A stretch of 45,511 bases of DNA from CAIWXH01 sp964555675 (GCA_964555675.1 CAZKTU010000026.1:1-45511), one strand, 5' to 3'; numbered from the stretch's first letter, positions 33,901-41,667 are shown. Notes: generated by a model from the letters alone, not told the origin. Numbers and translations are program-made.

Positions 33901-34082
33901 CCCAGGCCTGCCCGACCCAGGCGATCACCTTCGGCGACATCAACAACCCCCAGGCCGTCGTGACGCGCCTGAAGGCCGAGCCCCATAACTACTCGGTGCT
34001 GGGCCTGCTCAACACCAAGCCGCGGGTCACCTACCTGGCCCGGGTACGCAACTTCAACGAGGCCCTCGCCGGCGAGGAGTGA
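30930..34082 (+). CDS. actB: Alternative complex III subunit ActB (molybdopterin-like plus Fe-S ferredoxin)
   Basis: A 1050-residue ACIII subunit. The N-terminus shows the extended signal of this family: KQFWRSLDELADTPAFHELLSREFP, then Tat motif TRRTFLKLMGASLALAGLSGC with a lipobox Cys. A molybdopterin-oxidoreductase-like domain, which lacks a cofactor in characterised ACIII, fills about 85-810. The C-terminal NrfC-like domain from about 822 carries the clusters CIGCNACVVACQAENN, CQHCEQAPCELVCP, CVGTKYCSNNCPYKVRRFNFF and CTFCVQRI...ACAQACPTQAI. It receives electrons from quinol oxidation and passes them to the haem subunits on the outer membrane face. It heads the respiratory operon and is followed 31 bp later by actE. 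No strong Shine-Dalgarno is seen at the ATG, but the family N-terminus starts here. Confidence 0.92.
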   Translation: MSDITLHSTERELDAVRTRLQSVRGKQFWRSLDELADTPAFHELLSREFPAGAAEMTDPVTRRTFLKLMGASLALAGLSGCTFAIKSPQEKVAPFARAPYDQQPGIPRYFATALSLDGFAMGVAVKSYDGRPVKVEGNPNHPASLGATDIFAQAEILSLYDPDRPESVLNRGGINTWEQFLVDFGQVMQLQRALQGQGLRILTPTVTSPTLAAQLAELQTNLPNARWVQYDPVGRSNTYEGARLAFGEVVETRYRFDQARVIVSLDGDFLSEGPGRVRYARDWSAGRRVLQSTEEISRLYIAEPVLSNTGIVADHRLPIKAGAVGAVGFALAAALGVPGVSGGEGGLPESAAAFIEAAAEDLRAAGAAGVVVAGEAQPPQVHALAHAINAALGAVGTTVEYSDPVAVSPSDQTAALRELVADLNGNAVEVLVVIDSNPVFTAPADLAFGEAMAKARFKAVLGYYRDETAALADWYIPASHSLESWGDARAYDGSATIVQPLIEPLYGGHSAYDLLAAMNGQSGQSDYDLVSAYWAGASGLADAELEDFFKGSLNNGVVPGTALEPRAVSLSGGLSLTAPAVPGEGLELNFRADPAIYDGRYANNGWLQELPRPTTKLTWDNAALMSPVTAIRVLGLGISPNELATEDNRLAQANLERLGRANGTLIELRYQGRTLTMPVWIVPGHAENTITVNLGYGRGEEAGRVAAGTGFNTYSLRTSDALWFGQGLEVRVPGGSYVLASTQDHWTMEGRDIIRVGNFEEFKADPKSISKEVYLEEYGKETPGPGTDGYESILPAGRGQVLPGFDYSVGNQWGMSIDLTACIGCNACVVACQAENNIPIVGKDEVAKGREMHWIRIDRYFAGDNFDNPETYLMPMLCQHCEQAPCELVCPVAATVHDAEGLNNMIYNRCVGTKYCSNNCPYKVRRFNFFQYNDLNEPSLKLGRNPDVTVRNRGVMEKCTFCVQRISSTRIRAKVEGNRPIEDGEVISACAQACPTQAITFGDINNPQAVVTRLKAEPHNYSVLGLLNTKPRVTYLARVRNFNEALAGEE

Positions 34083-34113
34083 TCTAGCTAGCCTTAGAAA
34101 CGAGCGTACTGGT

Positions 34114-34704
34114 ATGGCGCAAGCCTCTCACAAGCTGAAAGCCTCTCGACTGGCCCGCATCGCCTGGCTGCCCCTGTGCCTGCTCCTGGTGGCCTGCCAC
34201 GTGGACATGTACGACCAGCCGCGCTACACGGCCAACCAGCCCTCGACGTTCTTCCAGGACGGGCGCTCGATGCGGCCGCCGCGCGAAAACACGGTGGCGA
34301 TGGGCAGCTTCGACGCCGAGTCGGCCATGTTCACGGGCCGGGTCAACGGCGAGCTGGCCACCGAGCTGCCGATGGAGCTGACCGCCGAGCTGCTCGAGCG
34401 AGGTCAGACCCGCTATAACGCCTACTGCGCGCCTTGCCACGGCCTGACCGGCGACGGCAACGGCATCATCGCCTACCGCGGCGGGATCGTGGTGCCGGGC
34501 TTCCATAACGACCGCCTGCGCACCGTGGCGGTGGGCTACTACTTCGACGTGATCACCAACGGCGTGAACCGTATGTACAGCTACGCCAACCGCATCCCAC
34601 CCGAGGACCGCTGGGCGGTGGCCGCCTATGTGCGGGCCCTGCAGCTGAGCCAGAACGCCGATGCCGCCGACCTGACCGCCGAGGAGCGCGCCCAACTTCC
34701 GTAG
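34114..34704 (+). CDS. actE: Alternative complex III monohaem cytochrome c lipoprotein ActE
   Basis: A 196-residue lipoprotein: hydrophobic signal with lipobox LLLVAC, mature part starting CHVDMYDQPRYTANQPSTFF, one haem-binding motif CAPCH (in YNAYCAPCHGLTGDGNG) and a likely axial Met in NRMYSYANRIPPEDRW near the C-terminus. The DMYDQP and SMRPP segments are typical of ActE. It is anchored to the outside of the membrane and carries electrons from ActA/ActB to the oxidase. It lies between actB and the pentahaem gene, 31 and 43 bp from each. Confidence 0.88.
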   Translation: MAQASHKLKASRLARIAWLPLCLLLVACHVDMYDQPRYTANQPSTFFQDGRSMRPPRENTVAMGSFDAESAMFTGRVNGELATELPMELTAELLERGQTRYNAYCAPCHGLTGDGNGIIAYRGGIVVPGFHNDRLRTVAVGYYFDVITNGVNRMYSYANRIPPEDRWAVAAYVRALQLSQNADAADLTAEERAQLP

Positions 34705-34747
34705 GAGATATCGCTCAATCTCCACGTCTAGATTAGCGAGACCCGCG

Positions 34748-35410
34748 ATGTCAGCACAGGTATTCCCGCGTAACGCCAACGCGCTCGTCTGGGTGAGTAT
34801 TCTCGGCCTGGGCCTGCTGGTCTTTGGGATCGTATCGGCCGGGATCGGCGTCTACCTCTCGCCCTGGTACACGGGCGTGGGCGACGCGGTCGAGCAGCCG
34901 GTGCCCTTCAGCCACAAGCACCACGTCGACCAGCTCAAGATCGACTGTCGCTACTGCCACGCCACGGTCGAGCGGGCCGCCCACGCCGGCTATCCCTCGA
35001 CCGATACCTGCATGTCGTGCCACTCGCAGATCTGGACCAACAGCCCCTTGCTGAAGCCGGTGCGCGACAGCTATCAGACGGGCGAGCCGATCGTCTGGAA
35101 CCGCATCTACGACGTGCCCGACTTCGTCTACTTCAACCACAGCATCCACGTCGCCAAGGGGATCGGCTGCGCCTCGTGCCACGGCCGGATCGACCAGCAG
35201 AACCTGGCCGCCAAATCCCAGGCCCTCTGGATGGGCTGGTGCCTGGGCTGCCACCGCAACCCCGAGGAGAATGTGCGCCCGAAGGACGAGGTCTTCAACA
35301 TGGCCTTCGACCCGCTCTCGCTGCCCCTCGAGCAGCGCGTGGCCCTGGTGGAGGAGTACCAGATCCCGACCGATGGCCGTCTGACGAACTGCTATGTCTG
35401 TCACCGCTAG
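34748..35410 (+). CDS. actA: Alternative complex III pentahaem cytochrome c ActA
   Basis: A 220-residue protein with one N-terminal transmembrane helix (VWVSILGLGLLVFGIVSAGIGVYL) and five CXXCH haem motifs: CRYCH, CMSCH, CASCH, CLGCH and CYVCH, the last ending one residue before the stop. This is the ActA pattern in which a haem wire links the Fe-S subunit to the monohaem cytochrome. Extra His residues (FSHKHHVDQ; YFNHSIHVAKG) are likely axial ligands. It follows actE in the order B-E-A, and no ActC/NrfD-type membrane subunit follows, unlike the ABCDEF order of Rhodothermus. Confidence 0.92.
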   Translation: MSAQVFPRNANALVWVSILGLGLLVFGIVSAGIGVYLSPWYTGVGDAVEQPVPFSHKHHVDQLKIDCRYCHATVERAAHAGYPSTDTCMSCHSQIWTNSPLLKPVRDSYQTGEPIVWNRIYDVPDFVYFNHSIHVAKGIGCASCHGRIDQQNLAAKSQALWMGWCLGCHRNPEENVRPKDEVFNMAFDPLSLPLEQRVALVEEYQIPTDGRLTNCYVCHR

Positions 35411-35422
35411 GGGAGCGCCACG

Positions 35423-36202
35423 ATGAGTACGAACGAACACGGGCACGGCCACGGCGGCGAGGGCGCCTCTGCGGAGAGCGTGGCCGCCGGCTATGAGGTC
35501 ACAGACTGGCAGATACGCCCCGTGGTCGTCCTGACGGCGGCCACCTTCGGCACCCTGATTCTGGCCTTCATCGTGATGGGCGCGATGCTCTTCGTCACCG
35601 GTTCGACCCTGGGCGACACCAGCAACACCCTGCTGCCCACGGGCGAGGCCCGGCTGCCCCCCGAGCCGCGCCTCGAGCAGAACCCGAACGTCGACAGCGA
35701 GCGCATGCTGGCCACGGCGGTCGAGCGCCTCGAGAGCTACGGCTGGGTCGACCAGCCCGAAGGCCCCGCCCACGTGCCGATCGAGCGGGCCATGGAGCTG
35801 CTGGTCGAGCGGGGCATCGAACCCTTCGCGGCCGGGGCGGACACAGGCGGCGAGGCGGCGCCGGCGCCCACTACCGCCCCCGCGGCCGGCGGCGAGGTGG
35901 TCTTCGACGCGGCCCTGGCCGCCCAGGGCGAGCAGCTCTTTGCCAGCGTGGGCTGCGCGGGCTGCCACCGCAGCGACGGCGCGGGCATCGGCCCGAGCCT
36001 GAACGGGATCTACAACCAGCCCCAGACCCTGACCGACGGCAGCACTGCCGTGGCCGACGAGGCCTTCCTGATCGAGTCGATCCTCAACCCGACGGCCAAG
36101 GTGGTCGAGGGCTACCAGCCGATCATGCCGCCCTACCAGGGGCAGCTCAGCGACGATCAGGTCGCCCAGCTGGTTGAGTATATCAAGTCACTTGCCCAGT
36201 AG
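35423..36202 (+). CDS. Membrane-anchored monohaem cytochrome c with an ACIII/oxidase-associated N-terminal module
   Basis: A 259-residue protein. A His/Gly-rich cytosolic start and DWQIRP precede one transmembrane helix (about 33-57). Next comes PPEPRLEQNPNVD...ESYGWVD...HVPIERAMELLVERG, a conserved segment I have seen linked to respiratory complexes. An Ala/Pro linker leads to a class I cytochrome c domain (haem CAGCH near residue 178, axial Met probably in PIMPPYQGQLSDDQV). That domain closely resembles the C-terminal cytochrome domain of CoxB downstream, implying duplication within the locus. It is probably an electron carrier between ACIII and the oxidase. Start 12 bp after actA, with GGGGAGCG upstream. 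Confidence 0.82.
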   Translation: MSTNEHGHGHGGEGASAESVAAGYEVTDWQIRPVVVLTAATFGTLILAFIVMGAMLFVTGSTLGDTSNTLLPTGEARLPPEPRLEQNPNVDSERMLATAVERLESYGWVDQPEGPAHVPIERAMELLVERGIEPFAAGADTGGEAAPAPTTAPAAGGEVVFDAALAAQGEQLFASVGCAGCHRSDGAGIGPSLNGIYNQPQTLTDGSTAVADEAFLIESILNPTAKVVEGYQPIMPPYQGQLSDDQVAQLVEYIKSLAQ

Positions 36203-36248
36203 GCGGCCGCCGCTCGGCCCGCCCCTGTAACCCTAGATCTGGGAATGT

Positions 36249-37088
36249 ATGACCACAATGCGTCGGCTCTTCGCCCTGGTGCTCCTGGCGCTGCTCGCGG
36301 CGCCCGGCGTCGCCATGGCTCAGGGCGGGCACGGGCACGACCTGGACGAGGTCTCGTTCGAGCAGCGGCTCGGCGAGCAGGTACCGCTGGATCTGGCCTT
36401 CGTCGACGAGACCGGGGCCGCGGTGCGTCTGGGCGACTACTTCGGCGCGCGGCCCGCCGTGCTGGTGCTGAGCTACTATGAGTGCCCAATGCTCTGCCCC
36501 CTGGTGCGCGACGGCATGGTCAAGGCCATGGGCGAGGTGCAGGGCCTGAAGGCCGGCGTCGACTACGATGTGATCAACATCAGCATCGACCCCGCCGAGA
36601 CCACCATGAACGCCGCCAACACCAAGGCGGCGGTGATGTCGCGTCTCGGGCAGCCCGAGGCGGCGGCAGGCTGGCACTTCCTCACCGGCCCCCAGGACAG
36701 CATCCAGCGCCTGGCCGACAGTGTCGGCTTCAAGTACTTCTACGACGAGACGATCGACCAGTACGCCCACGCCGCGGGCATCCTGTTGCTCACGCCCTCG
36801 GGCGAGCTGGCGCGCTACTTCTATGGGATCGAGTTCAACCCCAGCGATCTGCGTCTGGGCTTGGTCGAGGCCTCGGGCAACAAGATCGGCAGCCCTGTCG
36901 ACCAGCTGCTGCTGCTCTGCTACCACTTCGACCCCGCAACCGGCAAGTATTCGGGCCTGGTGATGACGGTCCTGCGGGTGGCCGGCGTGATCACGCTGCT
37001 GGGTCTGGCCGGGTTGGTCTTCCTGCTCAACCGCGGATCGGGCCGCCCCGGCGGCGCCCCGCCCGGCCCCGCCCCGCTCGCGGGCTAA
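36249..37088 (+). CDS. Sco1/SenC-type copper chaperone
   Basis: A 279-residue exported protein with a signal peptide (ending AMAQ), a thioredoxin-like SCO domain and a C-terminal transmembrane helix (VLRVAGVITLLGLAGLVFLL). Copper ligands are the Cys pair in ECPMLCP (residues 79 and 83) and a His in YAHAAG near 173. It delivers copper to, or reduces, the CuA site of CoxB, encoded next. The domain order with a C-terminal anchor is less common than an N-terminal anchor, though known in related phyla. ATG at 36249 or 36258 could be used. Confidence 0.88.
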   Translation: MTTMRRLFALVLLALLAAPGVAMAQGGHGHDLDEVSFEQRLGEQVPLDLAFVDETGAAVRLGDYFGARPAVLVLSYYECPMLCPLVRDGMVKAMGEVQGLKAGVDYDVINISIDPAETTMNAANTKAAVMSRLGQPEAAAGWHFLTGPQDSIQRLADSVGFKYFYDETIDQYAHAAGILLLTPSGELARYFYGIEFNPSDLRLGLVEASGNKIGSPVDQLLLLCYHFDPATGKYSGLVMTVLRVAGVITLLGLAGLVFLLNRGSGRPGGAPPGPAPLAG

Positions 37089-37147
37089 CAGCTCCCTCTG
37101 GGAGGGCAGTGTACGGCGGGAACTCCCGCCCCGGACTAGGAAGCAGT

Positions 37148-38695
37148 ATGCGCGACTTCCCCTTGTTCCCGGAACAGGCCTCAACCTTCGCAGGACAGAT
37201 CGACGGGCTCTACTGGCTGCTCGTGGCCCTGAGCCTGATCTTCGGCGGCGTGCTCCCCTTCATCATCCTGTACCTGATGGTGCGCTACCACCGCAGCCAG
37301 AAGGTCAACCGCTCGAACCAGATTCATGGCAGCATCCCTCTGGAGCTCACCTGGACGGTCATCCCGCTCGTCCTGGTGATGGCGGTCTTCTTCTGGGGCG
37401 CCTTCCTGTATGTGCAGATGCGCACGCCCCCGGCGCAGACGCTCGAGATTTATGTGATCGGCAAGCAGTGGATGTGGCACACGCAGCATCCTAACGGCAA
37501 GCGCGAGAATAACGAGCTGCACGTGCCGATCGGCCAGCCGGTCAAGCTGATCATGACCTCGCAGGACGTGATCCACAGTTTCTATGTCCCGGCCTTCCGC
37601 GTCAAACAGGACGTGCTGCCGGGGCGCTACACCACCATGTGGTTCGAGGCGACGAAGGCGGGCGAGTACCACCTCTTCTGCGCCGAGTACTGCGGCACCG
37701 AGCACTCGCGCATGGGCGGGCGGGTGGTGGCGATGACCCTGGCCGACTACGAGCTCTGGCTCACCACCCCCGGCGAGGTGATCCTGCCCGACGGCAGCGT
37801 CGGCGCGGGCGGCGGCAATACCACGGCCCCCGCCCCCGTGCCGGCCGGCGGCGACCCCATGGCCCTGGTGGGTGGGCAGCTCTTCGCGGACCTCGGCTGC
37901 GCGGGCTGCCATCGCAGCGACGGCGCCGGGGTCGGGCCGAGCCTCGAGAACGTCTTCGGCACCGAGCAACCCCTGGCCGACGGCTCGGTCGCCCTGGCCG
38001 ACGAGAGCTTCCTGGCCGAGTCGATCCTCAACCCGGGGGCGAAGATCGTCGCGGGCTACGGGCCGGTGATGCCGGCCTACGAGGGCCAGCTGAGCGAGGA
38101 CCAGGTCAACCAGCTGATCGCCTATATCAAGTCGCTCTCGTCTGCGGGCGCCGCGGGCGGCGCGACCGACGGCGGCGCGACCGCAGGGCCCGAGGCCACG
38201 GCAGCCCCCGGCGCCACGGCCGAGGCCACGGCCGAGGCGGCGACCACAGCTACCAGCGCCCCTGCGGCCACGGCCACCACTGCGCCAACGGCCACCAGCG
38301 CGGCCACGGCCACAGCCGCGGCCACGGCGACCAGCGCCCCCGCGGCCACGGCGACCAGCGCCCCCGACGGTGACAATGACGCCGACGATCAGGCCTTCGA
38401 CGCGGCCCTGGCCGCCCAAGGCGAGCAACTCTTCGTCAGCCTTGGCTGCGTGGGCTGCCACAACCCCGCCGGCGGCGGGGTCGGCCCGAGCCTGGTCGGC
38501 ATCTACAACCAGCCGCAGCCGCTGGTAGGCGGCGGCAGCGCCGTGGCCGACGAGGCCTACCTGATCGAATCGATCCTCAACGCCCAGGCCAAGGTCGTCG
38601 ACGGCTACCAGCCGATCATGCCCGCCTACCAGGGGCAGCTCAGCGACGAACAGGTCCGGCAGCTCGTCGAGTATATCAAGTCCCAAGGGGAGTGA
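37148..38695 (+). CDS. coxB: Cytochrome c oxidase subunit II fused to two cytochrome c domains
   Basis: A 515-residue caa3-type subunit II. Two transmembrane helices (about 18-45 and 66-95) precede the cupredoxin domain, whose CuA ligands lie in HSFYVPAFRVKQDVLPG and FCAEYCGTEHSRMGG (about 142-192). A first cytochrome c (CAGCH near 251; Met in PVMPAYEGQLSEDQV) is followed by a low-complexity Ala/Thr linker (about 330-415) and a second cytochrome c (CVGCH near 433; PIMPAYQGQLSDEQV). Most caa3 CoxB proteins have only one such domain. The start at 37148 follows the family N-terminus; the open frame runs further upstream over the Sco1 gene as a shadow. Confidence 0.9.
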   Translation: MRDFPLFPEQASTFAGQIDGLYWLLVALSLIFGGVLPFIILYLMVRYHRSQKVNRSNQIHGSIPLELTWTVIPLVLVMAVFFWGAFLYVQMRTPPAQTLEIYVIGKQWMWHTQHPNGKRENNELHVPIGQPVKLIMTSQDVIHSFYVPAFRVKQDVLPGRYTTMWFEATKAGEYHLFCAEYCGTEHSRMGGRVVAMTLADYELWLTTPGEVILPDGSVGAGGGNTTAPAPVPAGGDPMALVGGQLFADLGCAGCHRSDGAGVGPSLENVFGTEQPLADGSVALADESFLAESILNPGAKIVAGYGPVMPAYEGQLSEDQVNQLIAYIKSLSSAGAAGGATDGGATAGPEATAAPGATAEATAEAATTATSAPAATATTAPTATSAATATAAATATSAPAATATSAPDGDNDADDQAFDAALAAQGEQLFVSLGCVGCHNPAGGGVGPSLVGIYNQPQPLVGGGSAVADEAYLIESILNAQAKVVDGYQPIMPAYQGQLSDEQVRQLVEYIKSQGE

Positions 38696-38698
38696 CCC

Positions 38699-40357
38699 AT
38701 GGCAACTACAGCGCTTCCGCAGCCGGGATACCTTGACGACGACACGCCGACGATCTGGTCGTGGGTCAAGTCGTGGCTGCTGACCGTCGACCACAAGCGG
38801 ATCGCCATCCTCTACCTGCTGGCGATCAACTTCTTCTTCCTGCTGGGCGGCCTGGCCGCGTCGGTCGTGCGCATCGAGCTGGTCACGCCTCAGGGCGACC
38901 TGCTCACGTCGGACCTGTACAACAGGGCCTTCACGCTGCACGGGATCATCATGGTCTTCTTCTTCCTGATCCCGGGCATCCCCTCGGTGCTTGGCAACTT
39001 CCTGGTGCCCCTGATGATCGGGGCCCGCGACCTGGCCTTCCCGCGGGTCAACCTGCTCAGCTGGTACCTGTATATGATCGGCGGGATCTTCGCCCTGTGC
39101 GCGGCCGTCTTCGGCGGCGTCGACACCGGGTGGACCTTCTACACGCCGTTCAGCTCGACCTACTCGAACTCGAATGTCATCCTGACGATCGCGGGCGCCT
39201 TCATCATGGGCTTCTCGTCGATCGCCACGGGGCTCAACTTCATCGTCACCATCCACACCATGCGCGCGCCGGGGATGACCTGGTTCAGGCTGCCGCTGTT
39301 CATCTGGTCGAGCTACGCGACCAGTCTGATCATCGTGCTGGCGACGCCGGTGGTCGGCATCACCCTGCTGCTGCTGGCGATCGAGCGGATCTGGGGCGTG
39401 GGCATCTTCGACCCGGCCCTGGGCGGCGACCCGGTGCTCTTCCAGCACATGTTCTGGTTCTACTCGCACCCGGCGGTCTACATCATGATCCTGCCGGGCT
39501 TCGGGGTGATCTCGGAGCTGATCGCGACCTTCTCGCGCAAGCGCATCTTCGGCTACGAGTTCATCGCCTTCTCGAGCATGGCGATCGCGCTGCTGGGCTT
39601 CCTGGTCTGGGGCCACCACATGTTCGTGAGCAGCCAGTCGGTCTACGCCGGCCTGGTCTTTAGCTTCATCACGATGCTAGTGGCCATCCCCTCGGCGATC
39701 AAGGTCTTCAACTGGACGGCGACGCTCTACAAGGGCTCGATCAGCTACCGCACGCCGATGCTCTACGCCCTGGGCTTCATCGGCCTGTTCGTGATCGGCG
39801 GCCTGACCGGGATCTTCCTCGGGGTGGTGGCGGTGGATGTGCATGTGACCGACACCTACTTCGTGGTGGCTCACTTCCACTACGTGATGGTCGGCGGCAC
39901 GATTATGGCCTACCTGGGCGGCATCCACTTCTGGTGGCCGAAGATGACCGGCCGCATGTACAACGAGGTCTGGGGCGGCATCAGCGCCCTGATCATCTTC
40001 GTCGGCTTCAACATGACCTTCTTCCCGCAGTTCGTGCTGGGCTACCTGGGCATGCCGCGCCGCTACCACGTCTACCCCGAAGAGTTCCAGATCCTGCATG
40101 TGCTGTCGTCGGCCGGGTCGACCATCCTGGCGATCGGCTTCATCATCCCCCTGATCTACCTGATCGGCTCGCTCTGGGTCGGCAAGATCGCCGGCGACAA
40201 CCCCTGGGACGCCACCGGCCTCGAATGGAAGACCTCGTCGCCGCCGCCCACCCACAACTTCGCGCAGATCCCGGTGGTGACGACCGAGGCCTACGCCTAC
40301 CCGCCCGAGGCCGCCGAGCTCGACGCCGCCAACTGGCGCCCCGGTTCGCCCCTGTAG
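38699..40357 (+). CDS. coxA: Cytochrome c oxidase subunit I, A2 type
   Basis: A 552-residue haem-copper oxygen reductase catalytic subunit with about 12-13 transmembrane helices. The region FWFYSHPAVYIMILPGFG (about 252-269) has Tyr-Ser before His-Pro and Ala where A1 enzymes have Glu, which defines the A2 subtype. The CuB and haem His ligands are visible in LHGIIMVFF, YSHPAVY, WGHHMF and VAHFHYVMVGG. It reduces oxygen to water and pumps protons. The ATG lies 3 bp after the coxB stop, with AAGGGGAG upstream, so it is co-translated. The conventional C-terminus (SSPPPTHNF) is intact. Confidence 0.94.
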   Translation: MATTALPQPGYLDDDTPTIWSWVKSWLLTVDHKRIAILYLLAINFFFLLGGLAASVVRIELVTPQGDLLTSDLYNRAFTLHGIIMVFFFLIPGIPSVLGNFLVPLMIGARDLAFPRVNLLSWYLYMIGGIFALCAAVFGGVDTGWTFYTPFSSTYSNSNVILTIAGAFIMGFSSIATGLNFIVTIHTMRAPGMTWFRLPLFIWSSYATSLIIVLATPVVGITLLLLAIERIWGVGIFDPALGGDPVLFQHMFWFYSHPAVYIMILPGFGVISELIATFSRKRIFGYEFIAFSSMAIALLGFLVWGHHMFVSSQSVYAGLVFSFITMLVAIPSAIKVFNWTATLYKGSISYRTPMLYALGFIGLFVIGGLTGIFLGVVAVDVHVTDTYFVVAHFHYVMVGGTIMAYLGGIHFWWPKMTGRMYNEVWGGISALIIFVGFNMTFFPQFVLGYLGMPRRYHVYPEEFQILHVLSSAGSTILAIGFIIPLIYLIGSLWVGKIAGDNPWDATGLEWKTSSPPPTHNFAQIPVVTTEAYAYPPEAAELDAANWRPGSPL

Positions 40358-40404
40358 GGGCCGCATGCTGCGCCCCCGGGCGCGAAGCCTGAAGGAGAGA
40401 CGCC

Positions 40405-41217
40405 TTGGCGACGACGACGAAACCGCACGGGACGGCCCACGGCCACGCCGCCCACGGCCTCGAGCTACGCCACCACTTCGAGACGCCGGCCCAGCAGAAA
40501 GAGGCCGCGACGATCGGTATGTGGGCCTTCCTGGTGACCGAGGTGATGCTCTTTGGCGGGATCTTCCTGGCCTACACGATCTACCGCTGGGCCTTCCCCG
40601 ATGTCTGGGCCGAGTCGGCCCACCATCTCAACACACCCCTCGGCACGGTCAACACGGTGGTGCTGCTGGTCAGCTCGCTGACGGTGGCTCTGGCGGTCAA
40701 CGCCGCCGAGGAGGGCAAGCGCAACCGGCTGATCCAGCTGCTGCTGGTGACGATTGTGCTCGGCTTCGCCTTCCTCGGCATCAAGGCCTACGAGTATAGC
40801 GAGAAGTTCGCCCACTGCTCGGGCTACGCCACCCCGCTGGATTGGGCCACCAGCGGCGCCCCTCTGGGCGAAACCGAGTGCCTGGTGCCCGGGCGGGCCT
40901 TCGTCTTCCCCGCCGAGGCCGAGGCCGCCGCCGCGGGCGAGGCGACCGCAGCCGAGGGCGAGGGCGCCCACGCGGCCGTGACCCCCGGCCTGAAATCGCC
41001 CTACCAGCTCTTCTACTTCCTGTACTTCGTGGCCACGGGGCTGCACGCCGTCCACATGGTCGTCGGGCTGACCCTGATGTCGATCCTGACCTTCCTGTCG
41101 TGGCGCGGCACGATCACCCCGGCCTACTTCACCCCGATCGAGATCGGCGGCCTCTACTGGCACCTGATCGACATCATCTGGGTCTTCCTGTTCCCGCTCT
41201 TCTATCTGGTGCACTGA
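40405..41217 (+). CDS. coxC: Cytochrome c oxidase subunit III
   Basis: A 270-residue integral membrane protein with the CoxC fold: MWAFLVTEVMLFGGIFLAY, LLVSSLTVALAVNAA, LVTIVLGFAFLGIKAYEY, then LFYFLYFVATGLHAVHMVVG and YWHLIDIIWVFLFPLFYL. An unusual hydrophilic insertion of about 60 residues between helices (about 135-190), rich in Ala and Glu with two Cys, separates the two halves and would face the exterior or cytosol. The start is a TTG at 40405, supported by GAAGGAG about 8 nt before it; no ATG or GTG fits. The stop overlaps the next start (TGATG). Confidence 0.9.
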   Translation: MATTTKPHGTAHGHAAHGLELRHHFETPAQQKEAATIGMWAFLVTEVMLFGGIFLAYTIYRWAFPDVWAESAHHLNTPLGTVNTVVLLVSSLTVALAVNAAEEGKRNRLIQLLLVTIVLGFAFLGIKAYEYSEKFAHCSGYATPLDWATSGAPLGETECLVPGRAFVFPAEAEAAAAGEATAAEGEGAHAAVTPGLKSPYQLFYFLYFVATGLHAVHMVVGLTLMSILTFLSWRGTITPAYFTPIEIGGLYWHLIDIIWVFLFPLFYLVH

Positions 41218-41597
41218 TGGCAACACACGCAAATGACGGCCACAGCGCCCACGACCACGGCGCGGGCGGCCACGTCCACACCACCGGCCATATCGGCCGG
41301 GGTACGTACTACCGGATCTTCGCCGCCCTGATGGTGCTGATGGCCCTCACCGTCGGCGCCTACTGGCTCGAGGGCTTCGTCGAGATCCCGCGCCTGCTGG
41401 GCGTGGCAATCGCCATGGCGATCGCCAGCGCCAAGACCGCCCTGATCGTGCTCTTCTTCATGCACGTGAAGGTCAGCAGCCGCATTGTGCAGCTCTACGC
41501 CGCCACCGCCTTCATCGGGCTGGTGCTGCTCTTCGTGCTGATCATGGGCGACTACTTCGCCCGCGGCTGGCCCCCGCCGGCGGGGCCCCTGCCCTAA
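41217..41597 (+). CDS. Cytochrome c oxidase subunit IV (prokaryotic type)
   Basis: A 126-residue protein: His-rich N-terminus (HSAHDHGAGGHVHTTGH) followed by three transmembrane helices, with FFMHVKVSSR typical of the COX4_pro family. It would stabilise the oxidase. It overlaps coxC by one base (TGATG) and is the last gene of the act-cox operon, followed closely by a terminator. The long open frame upstream in the same frame is a shadow of coxC. Confidence 0.85.
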   Translation: MATHANDGHSAHDHGAGGHVHTTGHIGRGTYYRIFAALMVLMALTVGAYWLEGFVEIPRLLGVAIAMAIASAKTALIVLFFMHVKVSSRIVQLYAATAFIGLVLLFVLIMGDYFARGWPPPAGPLP

Positions 41598-41614
41598 GCT
41601 CCAGTACCGTCGCG

Positions 41615-41655
41615 AGAGAGGCGTGGAGGGGTTTGCCCTCCACGCCTCTCTTTGT
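41615..41655 (+). terminator. Intrinsic terminator of the act-cox operon
   Basis: AGAGAGGCGTGGAGGG (41615-41630) pairs perfectly with CCCTCCACGCCTCTCT (41636-41651) around a 5-nt loop, followed by a short TTTGT. It is 17 bp after the last oxidase gene. Confidence 0.8.
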
Positions 41656-41667
41656 AGCTTCGGCGCA

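Noticed and set aside
31164..33986. A 940-residue open frame antisense to actB, and similar long antisense frames (37181-39619 minus, 26389-28563 minus, 5871-7958 minus)
   Set aside because: They mirror well-supported genes in GC-rich DNA, have Ala/Arg/Gly/His-rich composition and no recognisable domain.
38160..38380. Repeated GCCACGGC-type units that could suggest a CRISPR or minisatellite
   Set aside because: They encode the Ala/Thr linker of CoxB in frame; units are short, irregular and without spacers.
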